Part shown: in pieces, positions 50,768 through 58,083 of the stretch | Layout of the letters: every line of letters begins with the position of its first letter | How positions within the stretch are numbered: the first letter of the stretch is position 1 | DNA from: Ostreococcus lucimarinus CCE9901 | Taxonomy: Eukaryota > Chlorophyta > Mamiellophyceae > Mamiellales > Bathycoccaceae | Assembly: GCF_000092065.1 (NCBI RefSeq) | Contig: NC_009364.1 | Location: 124,001-188,000 of the forward strand | Direction of reading: 5' to 3' | Length of the DNA stretch: 64,000 nucleotides | Notes under the pieces: generated by a model | Database searches by the model: none | What the model was told of the DNA's origin: nothing | What the model saw: only the letters and a program-made list of their open reading frames with translations | Program-made: the position numbers and the translations under genes

Positions 50768-50987
50768 CTTTTCGACGGCGCGCGCGGGACGCGTCGAGTT
50801 CGCCGCTCGAGCGGCGCGGCGCGGCGTCGCGACGCGCGTAGGTTGTAATTCGATTAGCGTCGCGCTCGCGCGCCGCGCGTCCGTCCGCGTCGTCGTCGAC
50901 GGCGTCCGCGAGGCTTCGGGCGCGACGTCGACCCCGCGCCAAGGGACACGAAGAGGCGCGAGGAGACGGCACTCCGCGCCGCGACGC

Positions 50988-52781
50988 ATGGGATGCGCCG
51001 CGTCCTCCGCGAGCGCGTCCGCGCCCGCGAGCGCGCTCGCGCTCGTCGACTTCAACGCGCGATTCGCGGACGAGTACGTCGTGCGGGAGAAAATCGGCGT
51101 CGGACAGCAAGGGACGGTGTACCTGTGCGAGGACGCGGAGACCGGGACGACGCGCGCGATGAAGGAGACGCACATCGGGGTGTTCGGCGCGAACGCGAAG
51201 CGACGAGAGGCGTACTGCGAGATTGAATTGCTGTCGCAGATGCGACATCCGAACGTGGTGAGGATGGTGAAGGCGTACCAGACGAGCGCGGAGGTGCAGG
51301 TGGTCATGGAACACGCCGGGCGAGACACGTTGTTGACGTACCTCGTCGCTCTGGACGACGCCGAGGGGATGACGGAGGAAGAAAAGATGCACATTAAACA
51401 TGAATTGATTCGGCAGTTGGTGGACGCGGTCGCGCACGTGCACTCGAGGGATGTGGTGTTTCGGGATTTGAAGCACGAAAACGTCATGGTCACGAGCGAC
51501 GACGATTTGAGAAACGCGCAGATTAAGCTCGTTGATTTCGGTCGCGCGGCGTCGCTGCGCCGGGAAGATCGACTGAATAATCAGCCACCTCTCGGGACGT
51601 CGTTATTTCAAGCGCCCGAAGTAGAAGAGCGTCGAGAGTATGGACAAGCGGCGGATATGTGGGCCGTCGGCGTCTTCGTTTACTTTTTAGTCACGGGGCA
51701 GATGCCGTTCGAGCACACCGTGGCGGGGCTTTACAAGGTGCTGCGAGGAGAATATGAACCCATGGAAGAGTCAATAAATAAGCACGCGCGCAATTTGGTG
51801 GCTAAGCTTCTCGTGCTCGACCCGGCGAAACGAATCAACGCTGCTCAAGCGAGCACGCATCGATTCTTGCGGCAGAGAAACGCCGCGCACGTGCACGTCG
51901 GCGAGGGCGACGCGCTCAGAGTGCCGAAACACATGGAAAAAGCGGCAAAGAGACAACTCCGAGCGCTCGTGATGCAGGACAGTCTGGAGCTGCACACGGT
52001 GGGATTGCTCGCGGAGAAGCTCACGCCCGAGGATTTGAAGACGCTTCGGCGTTGGTTACGCATGAAGGCGGAAATGTCTGTGCGCGGAGGAGTGGCGAAC
52101 GCGCGCGAAAAAAATGCATCTCATAGTATCTCTCAGCGACAGTCTCCGGATGCTTCAATCCGAGCGGGTCACACGTACACCGACGAACTCCAGGCACACG
52201 TGGCGCTCAACGCGTTGTACAATGAAATGACGAAGGATCAAGGGAGTGAGTCCAACAGTAGAGAAGTGAGCTTCCATGGCGGCGCACTTACGAAAACGCA
52301 GTCGTACCAGAAGCTCACGGAAGCACTGGAAAATTTAGAAGAAATGAGTTCTGGTGACGAAGCCGATGTGCACAGGCCGTCTCCGCCAAAGAAGATTAGC
52401 AAAAGCTCGCTGAGCGACGCCGCGCGGCAAGAGTCCGCACAAAAGACTACTGGCACGAGTGATATCGCTACAAGCCGCAGTTTCGTCGGCTACGCGCATC
52501 AGAGCGGAATGTGTACGGTGGATGAGCTCATCACTGCTTGCATTAGCGCTGGCCTTCAATCCGTGGCGGACGAGTTGCAAACCGTTCGCGACGATTTGAA
52601 AAAAGAACGCTTGGCGAAGCTCGCGGCGACGGGCGCGGATACGCAGACGCAGAACGAGAGCGTCCTTCTCGACATCATGCTCTTCAGATACGAAGACTTA
52701 CTTGCGAAGGTCGAGAACGCGCACTTAGACCAAGTAAAGGACTGGTCAGTTCGAGCGGGAGTGATGGAGAACGGGCTGTAG
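50988..52781 (+). CDS. Ser/Thr protein kinase with N-terminal acylation signal
   Basis: This is a 597-aa kinase with an ATG at 50988. The first residues MGCAAS fit N-myristoylation at Gly2 and palmitoylation at Cys3, so membrane binding is likely. The kinase domain spans about 30-295: KIGVGQQGTVYLCED (Gly loop), RAMKET (VAIK-type Lys), VVFRDLKHENVMV (catalytic loop, Phe in place of the usual His), KLVDFGRAAS (DFG), LGTSLFQAPEVEER (APE), and ADMWAVGVFVYFLVTGQMPF. This is most like the CAMK group (CDPK/SnRK). There is no EF hand. The C-terminal 300 residues are Ser/Asp/Glu-rich with a helical region (DELITACISAGLQSVADELQ) and a final coiled coil. Substrates are unknown. It is convergent with the CCR4-like gene. 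Confidence 0.9.
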   Translation: MGCAASSASASAPASALALVDFNARFADEYVVREKIGVGQQGTVYLCEDAETGTTRAMKETHIGVFGANAKRREAYCEIELLSQMRHPNVVRMVKAYQTSAEVQVVMEHAGRDTLLTYLVALDDAEGMTEEEKMHIKHELIRQLVDAVAHVHSRDVVFRDLKHENVMVTSDDDLRNAQIKLVDFGRAASLRREDRLNNQPPLGTSLFQAPEVEERREYGQAADMWAVGVFVYFLVTGQMPFEHTVAGLYKVLRGEYEPMEESINKHARNLVAKLLVLDPAKRINAAQASTHRFLRQRNAAHVHVGEGDALRVPKHMEKAAKRQLRALVMQDSLELHTVGLLAEKLTPEDLKTLRRWLRMKAEMSVRGGVANAREKNASHSISQRQSPDASIRAGHTYTDELQAHVALNALYNEMTKDQGSESNSREVSFHGGALTKTQSYQKLTEALENLEEMSSGDEADVHRPSPPKKISKSSLSDAARQESAQKTTGTSDIATSRSFVGYAHQSGMCTVDELITACISAGLQSVADELQTVRDDLKKERLAKLAATGADTQTQNESVLLDIMLFRYEDLLAKVENAHLDQVKDWSVRAGVMENGL

Positions 52782-52885
52782 TTAATATGTATGATTTCGA
52801 AATGAATCACAACACGACGAAGCTAAGCGCTAACACTCTTTTTTGTTTTTTCGATGTTTTTGCTTTGTAATGTACTCTCACGCTC

Positions 52886-54622
52886 TCACATGTAGCGCGG
52901 CCCGTACGCCGACGGCGAGTTTGGATCCATGCGCGCTCCCCATTGGAACTCCGTCATCAGACAGACGTGGTCACTCGACCACTGCGTATTGGGTAAACCA
53001 CCATACTTGGCGCGAACCTCGCGCTCACCGGGAAGTTCAAGTAAACTCACCGGCGCGAGGGCGTCTTCGGTATAGAAGACGTAATCCAGCGCACCGTTGA
53101 AGTCTTTGGTGCAATTGGTGAACAACGGCTCGCCGATGACGTCCACACGGTCGCGCTGGCGCTCCAGCGCCTCTGAATCCAAACATGGTTTATGCAAGTT
53201 AGTGTACGCCGACACGAGCGGAAGCGGGTGCGATAACTTCGTAGACGGTTGCAAGATTCCAAAAGGATCGATGCCAAGTTCTGGGTGGTCCGCGGGAACG
53301 CGACCGTTCGACAGGAGCGAGTGCGCCGCCGATCCTGGAACCGAGTTGAAATCTCCGCACACCACCATGGGAATTTCCGCAGACGTCGCAATCTTTTCCA
53401 AACCCTTGAGCAACGTGTGAACCTGCCATAACTTAACGTCGTTGTGCTCGGTGTTGGCATGAATGTGCGTATTCGCCACGCATAGCAACTGCCGTTTCCC
53501 TTGCAACAGTTGCTGGTCCACGTCCAACGCCTCGAGGACGACGATGAGAGCGATGTTATCCTTCATCAACCGGTTTAGCGCATCCTTCTTCTGCGTCGCT
53601 CCGCCGAGAGACTCGACCAGACTCAGCGCAGCCTTATTGAATTCTACCTCGTACTTCTTAATCAACGCAAACTTGTCCTTCTTGAAGAAGATGGCGCAGC
53701 CGTCGATGACAAATTTCCCTTCACTGAACACTTGCGCCGTCTTCTTCTTGTAAACTGAAGCGTAACCGTACTTGGCCATTTCACCTTGAAAAAAGTCCTC
53801 GTAGTGGTCGGATTGCACTTCCTGCAAGCAAAGAATATCTGCATTGTAGTTGACAATCTCCTTCAAGATGTTCTGTCGGCGGTACGCCCACGCCAACGCC
53901 CAGTCGGGGACGTACCCGTACATGTCGCTGTTACAGTATAGATCAGCAAGCACGTTGTACGTCGCCACCGTGAAAGTGCGAGGTTCTGGAGTGCTATTGT
54001 GCGAAATCTTCACCAAATTCCTTCTCGGTGGCTCCGGCGCTGGAATCACTCTGCCGGTTATCACATTTTGCGGCTGCGCTTGCTCGTTCCCACTCTTCGC
54101 GTCCACGGGTACGACTTCCAACTTCAACACGTGCCCGACGTCATCCGCGCTCACCGTATAGTTCCTCGTCTGACAAACTTCAATCCAAGGCTCCACTCGT
54201 TTCTTCTCATCGGGTTTGTCCTCTGCCCGCTCCGCCTTTGCCGCCTTCCATCCATCGACGTCATCCTTCGGAGACGCTCGATCCGCCTTGGTCGGGAATG
54301 GCTCCCCATTCGCGATCCGGTTACGATTCCACTCTCGCCACGCGTGCTTGAAGCATTCGGAATCGCAGTGATACGTGCGCGTCGCTATATTCAGAAGCGT
54401 AGCCTGTTCCGCCGGGTGCACCGAGCACACGTTCATTTTCGTCTTCTTCCCCGACCGAAACCATCGATACCGCACGTAACTCCCCTCGTGCGCGTTCTCC
54501 TTACCGATATCCTCCGTCGTCGACGTCCCATCGCTCTTACGCGTCACGATATACGGCGCGAGCTCCACGCCGACGATGGGCGTGTCGGTGTTCAGCGTCG
54601 CCCTCGTCACGGTCAAACTCAT
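52886..54622 (-). CDS. CCR4-type poly(A)-specific ribonuclease/deadenylase (EEP family)
   Basis: This is a 578-aa protein with an ATG at 54622. The C-terminal half (about 215-565) is an endonuclease/exonuclease/phosphatase-fold nuclease like CCR4 and nocturnin: FTVATYNVLADLYCN, ILCLQEVQSDHYEDFFQ (catalytic Glu), QLLCVANTHIHANTEHNDVK, IPMVVCGDFNSVPGSAAHSL (Asp/Asn), ALDYVFYTEDAL and TQWSSDHVCLMTEFQWG (final His). The N-terminal 200 residues carry no leucine-rich repeat. Instead there are TYHCDSECFKHAWREWNRNR and a stretch resembling the FYRWYR-like domain of plant CCR4 proteins, with a possible small Cys-containing fold. It probably shortens mRNA poly(A) tails in the cytoplasm. It is divergent to the sulfotransferase with 600 bp between starts. 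Confidence 0.93.
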   Translation of the reverse strand: MSLTVTRATLNTDTPIVGVELAPYIVTRKSDGTSTTEDIGKENAHEGSYVRYRWFRSGKKTKMNVCSVHPAEQATLLNIATRTYHCDSECFKHAWREWNRNRIANGEPFPTKADRASPKDDVDGWKAAKAERAEDKPDEKKRVEPWIEVCQTRNYTVSADDVGHVLKLEVVPVDAKSGNEQAQPQNVITGRVIPAPEPPRRNLVKISHNSTPEPRTFTVATYNVLADLYCNSDMYGYVPDWALAWAYRRQNILKEIVNYNADILCLQEVQSDHYEDFFQGEMAKYGYASVYKKKTAQVFSEGKFVIDGCAIFFKKDKFALIKKYEVEFNKAALSLVESLGGATQKKDALNRLMKDNIALIVVLEALDVDQQLLQGKRQLLCVANTHIHANTEHNDVKLWQVHTLLKGLEKIATSAEIPMVVCGDFNSVPGSAAHSLLSNGRVPADHPELGIDPFGILQPSTKLSHPLPLVSAYTNLHKPCLDSEALERQRDRVDVIGEPLFTNCTKDFNGALDYVFYTEDALAPVSLLELPGEREVRAKYGGLPNTQWSSDHVCLMTEFQWGARMDPNSPSAYGPRYM

Positions 54623-55043
54623 GCCGACGACTCCACCCCACGATCCGCACCAGCACCACCCTCGACGCCCTCAATCGATCGTCCAACGCCCTCAGCGCGC
54701 CCTCGACCCCCCCCCGCGTCCGCTCGCGTCCTCTTCCTCGCGCGTTTCGCGTGATTTCCGTTCGAAATGTCGATCTTCCCCGGCGATTACCCGCGCTCGA
54801 TCGCCGTCCCGCGTCGCGCGCGCGCGTTTTCGCGTCGCGCGCGCCGCGTTCCCGACGACGGCTTCGTCGCCCGCGCCGCGACGCGCTTCGCGCGCCCGCG
54901 GGCGTCTCGGCGCGGCGTTCTGCGCGCGTTTCGGCGTCGCGCGGCGGCGTCGATCCCTCGCGCGCGCGAAATCACCCCCGGTCGGCGACATCGACGTCGC
55001 CGACGGGGGGTTTTCTTCGCGAAAACGAAACGACGATTCGCGT

Positions 55044-55074
<31 letters not shown>

Positions 55075-55222
55075 ACCGAACCGCGCGCCGCAGCGCGCGA
55101 CGCGCGACGGCGCGCGGCGCGATCCTCGAGACGGCGAACGCGCGCGCGATCGCGCCCGGCGTCGTCGTCGCGGCGGCGCGACGGCGCGCGACGCCGAGGC
55201 GAACGACCCGAAGGCGCGTCAC
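54623..55222. other. Intergenic/5' leader region, 600 bp, with strong hairpin
   Basis: This region lies between the CCR4-like and sulfotransferase starts. Its plus-strand frame is open from an ATG at 54767 into the sulfotransferase, but encodes mostly Arg/Ala/Ser, so I did not include it. It holds a near-perfect inverted repeat at 54975-55010 (15-base arms, six-base loop) and a short GTCGC repeat at 55040-55065. No RNA gene was recognised. Confidence 0.6.
54975..55010. repeat. Inverted repeat (hairpin) upstream of the sulfotransferase
   Basis: The arms CCCCCGGTCGGCGAC (54975-54989) and GTCGCCGACGGGGGG (54996-55010) pair over 15 bases with one mismatch, around the loop ATCGAC. A TTTTC run follows directly. 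In DNA or RNA this would be a very stable stem. The role is unknown. Confidence 0.85.
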
Positions 55223-56440
55223 ATGACGGTGAAACAGCGACCTCGGACGGGAGGGCGCGCGACGGCGCGCGAGGACGGCGCGCGCGAGGCGAACGAGGAA
55301 GCGCGAGCGCGCGCGAGCGGACGCGCGGCGCGAAGCGCGACGATCGGGAGTGGGTTGGCGTTGGCGTTGTGGTGGGCGTCGTCGCCTCGGTGGTGGACGG
55401 CGACGCGGGACGAAGGGAAACCGGCGGTGGACGCGCGCGCGGCGGCGTACGCGTTCGGGACGTCGACGGAGGCGATTTCGGGGTGGTCGCTGCGTGATGT
55501 CGCAGAATTTCTGGCGATGAGCGATGCGCGATGGTTGGGGTCGACGGTGGAGGCGACGGAGGCGGTTTCGCGAGACGACGGGCGAAAGCGCGTCGCGCGT
55601 CGCGCCGACGGGTTCGCGCGATTCGTCGCGACGCATCATAAAACTGGTACGGCGCTGATGCACGACGTGTTTTCGACGATCGCAAATAGATCGTCTCCGC
55701 CGTACACGTTCTTTGACGTGCGAGCGTTCGAAGACGCGGAGCTTGTGGTCAACGAGGTCACGGGGAAGGGACTCGAGCGCGCGGCGCGACGGCGATTCAG
55801 GGAAGCGGATATCGTGTTGGATTACCATTTCGGCAAGTCTTTGCCGGCTTTCATCGAGCAGAACGAAACCACGCGACTGCTACAATCCATGATTTCGGTG
55901 TCGAACGCCCGCGAATACAGAATTGTGCACGTCGTACGCGATCCGCTCGACGTCCTCGTGAGCGGTTTGGCGTATCACGCGCGATCGCCAAACGACGAAC
56001 GGTGGCTCTCTCGCGCGCGAGTCGCCGAGCTTTCGTACGCGGAATTCCTCAAAACTGCGAGCCCAAAAGATGCAATTGCGGCGGAGATGTCGTTTTCGGA
56101 CGACGAAATACGTATGCTCGCGCTGACTTACGTACAGTGCGAGCGAAATCGCGACACGTGCTTGAACTTGAGATTGGAGGCGTTCGAACGTAATTTCGAT
56201 CGCACGCTCGAGCGTGCGCTTCGGTTTCTTCGATTTCCCTCGCAGAACATCACGTCGATGATTCAAATTGCCAGCGTGCACGACGTCAGCAAGTGGTCGG
56301 AGGATGAGTTACGGAAAAACGAACATTACACGAAGCGCATCGATAGGCGGCCGTATTACGAAGCCGCGCGCGAAGACGATGACATATGGCGAACGATCAC
56401 CGCGCTTCGACGCGCGATGGGGTACGACGCGACCTCGTAG
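55223..56440 (+). CDS. Sulfotransferase-family type II membrane protein
   Basis: This is a PAPS-dependent sulfotransferase, 405 aa from the ATG at 55223. Residues 1-35 are basic and cytosolic, and 38-55 are a hydrophobic anchor (ATIGSGLALALWWASS), giving a Golgi type II topology. The 5'-phosphosulfate motif reads FVATHHKTGTALMHDVF (about 130-146), and the 3'-phosphate motif reads YRIVHVVRDPLDVLVSGLAY, with Arg and Ser in place. The rest (VADYHFGK-like and DEIRMLALTYVQCERNRDTC) is an unclassified Mamiellales-type sulfotransferase. Substrates would be surface or secreted carbohydrates, or possibly lipids. The stop codon lies inside a 25-bp repeat that recurs 99 bp downstream. It is convergent with the Aurora kinase. 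Confidence 0.84.
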   Translation: MTVKQRPRTGGRATAREDGAREANEEARARASGRAARSATIGSGLALALWWASSPRWWTATRDEGKPAVDARAAAYAFGTSTEAISGWSLRDVAEFLAMSDARWLGSTVEATEAVSRDDGRKRVARRADGFARFVATHHKTGTALMHDVFSTIANRSSPPYTFFDVRAFEDAELVVNEVTGKGLERAARRRFREADIVLDYHFGKSLPAFIEQNETTRLLQSMISVSNAREYRIVHVVRDPLDVLVSGLAYHARSPNDERWLSRARVAELSYAEFLKTASPKDAIAAEMSFSDDEIRMLALTYVQCERNRDTCLNLRLEAFERNFDRTLERALRFLRFPSQNITSMIQIASVHDVSKWSEDELRKNEHYTKRIDRRPYYEAAREDDDIWRTITALRRAMGYDATS

Positions 56441-56552
56441 ATTTCGTCGTCGCAAGTGGTAAACAAACAAGCGCTGTGTAATAATTACGAAACGGTCCTT
56501 CTTCTATTGACGATCGAATGCGTCGAGGCGACCTCGTAGATTTTGTCGTCGC
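56429..56552. repeat. 25-bp direct repeat pair between the sulfotransferase and Aurora kinase
   Basis: GCGACCTCGTAGATTTYGTC followed by GTCGC occurs at 56429-56453 and at 56528-56552 with one C/T difference. The first copy contains the sulfotransferase stop codon (TAG), and the second lies just beyond the kinase stop. It looks like a local duplication of the gene's end. Confidence 0.9.
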
Positions 56553-56557
56553 CGCGC

Positions 56558-57574
56558 TCAGGGGAGCCCTGCTTCGGGGATAGGAATGCCGTTTGGAGAC
56601 GCGTTCTCCTTGATCCATGGGTGATCTAGCAATCGGCTGAGCGGTATGCGCGACGCTGGCTCCTTGACGAGCAAGCTTCGAATGAGGTCCTTGGCGTTTT
56701 CGCTAATATACGACGGAAATTGTAAGTCCACTCGCAAGATGCGCTTGTACGTCTCGCTGTGCCCTTCGGCTTCAAACGGCGGCGTTCCGACCAAGAACTC
56801 GTACGCCAATACGCCCAGCGACCACACATCGACGGCGTAATCGTGGTCGCGACCTTCCACCATTTCTGGTGGCAAGTAATCCAGCGTACCGCAGAGCGTC
56901 TGTCTTCGACTGTTCGGCGCGTGCACCGACCAACCGAAATCCGCGATTTTCAATTCGCCCTTGATGCCGACGAGCAAGTTTTCCGGCTTGATGTCTCGAT
57001 GGATGACGTGCTTCTTGTGACAATAGATCAGCGCCCGAGCCAAAGAGGCGATATAAGTCGCACTTCGCCGCTCGCTAAACCGTTTTTGACGCTGCAACTC
57101 CTTGTACAACTCTCCCATCGCCGCGTACTCCAAAATCAAAAACACGCGCGTGTTGTCGTAAAAGTATCCGTACAGACGCAAAATATTCGGGTGTCTCAGG
57201 TGCGACTGAATCTCAATCTCCCGTCGCAACTGGTGTTCGACGTGCGACGCGCACAGCTGCGTCTTGTGCAACACCTTCAGCGCGACGATGTACTTACTCT
57301 TCTTCTCCCGCGCCAAGTACACCGAACCAAACTTGCCCTTCCCGAGCGGTTTACCGATGTCAAAATCTTCCAACTTCCACTCCTTCCCCGCCTGCGCCGC
57401 GCCATCCCGCCCGTCCCCTCCGACGTTCCCGATCCGTTCGTTCCCGAGCCCGAGCCCGAGCCCCTCTCCCGGCGTCCCTCTCGCGCCTCTCGGCGTCTTC
57501 CCGCTCGCCGTCGCGTCCCCCCGCGCGCCTCTCCCGCCCGTCCCGACGCCTTCGTTCTCCTTCTCCATCCTCAT
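56558..57574 (-). CDS. Aurora-type mitotic Ser/Thr kinase
   Basis: This is the mitotic kinase controlling chromosome segregation and cytokinesis. It is 338 aa from the ATG at 57574 (a second ATG is two codons on), and frames upstream are promoter. Residues 1-65 are a Gly-rich disordered leader. The catalytic domain spans about 70-325: [91 protein letters not shown], and the activation segment [16 protein letters not shown] with the phosphorylatable Thr. The end ([17 protein letters not shown]) is typical. A single Aurora gene fits the minimal genome. It is divergent to the RCC1 gene and shares a promoter carrying two copies of a 16-mer. Confidence 0.95.
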   Translation of the reverse strand: MRMEKENEGVGTGGRGARGDATASGKTPRGARGTPGEGLGLGLGNERIGNVGGDGRDGAAQAGKEWKLEDFDIGKPLGKGKFGSVYLAREKKSKYIVALKVLHKTQLCASHVEHQLRREIEIQSHLRHPNILRLYGYFYDNTRVFLILEYAAMGELYKELQRQKRFSERRSATYIASLARALIYCHKKHVIHRDIKPENLLVGIKGELKIADFGWSVHAPNSRRQTLCGTLDYLPPEMVEGRDHDYAVDVWSLGVLAYEFLVGTPPFEAEGHSETYKRILRVDLQFPSYISENAKDLIRSLLVKEPASRIPLSRLLDHPWIKENASPNGIPIPEAGLP

Positions 57575-58083
57575 CGACGCGTCCGATCGCGCGCGCGCGC
57601 GTCCTCGTCCTCGCTCTTCGCGTCCTCGTCCTCGCGCGTCGCTCTTCGCGCTTCGCCTCGCGCCTCCGCGTCGCGTCGGGGGGACGAACGCGTCGAGCCG
57701 TTGGACTTTAAACGACACTCGCGTCGCCCGTTCGGCGCCGCGCGTCGCCGTCCCGCGTCTCCGGTCCGCCGCGCGCTCGTGCCGACGACGCGCGTCTCTT
57801 CCGCGCCGTTCGCCGCGATCCGGCGCGTCGGCGCGTCGCGTCGCGTCGTCGTGTGCCGCGTCGGCGCGTCGGCGCGGACGCCCGCGATGCGATGAAAACA
57901 CGCGCCGGACTGTTTGCGCATACGTATATACGGAAACACACGTCGTACTGTTTGCGCATACGAATACGACGCGAGGCGCGAAAGCCATCCACCGCGCGCG
58001 CGCGCGCGTCGTCACTCGCCGCCGCGCGCTCGGACCGCGCGCGACGCGCGACGCGCGCGCGCGCATGTCCACCGCGTAGCGCC
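57575..58083. promoter_or_regulatory. Aurora/RCC1 bidirectional promoter with duplicated 16-mer
   Basis: No gene is seen in these 509 bp. Two exact copies of ACTGTTTGCGCATACG lie at 57909-57924 and 57947-57962, 38 bp apart, each preceded by AAACAC-like sequence. One-base variants of the same 16-mer occur in the NR/NiR and cyt b5/NR-like promoters. ATGs inside the elements open short Arg-rich frames toward Aurora. The TATATAC between the copies could act as a TATA-like site. Confidence 0.6.

Noticed and set aside
54767-55222. 152-codon N-terminal extension of the sulfotransferase
   Set aside because: The sequence is low-complexity Arg/Ala/Ser and includes the hairpin and a GTCGC repeat. The ATG at 55223 gives a proper type II membrane start.
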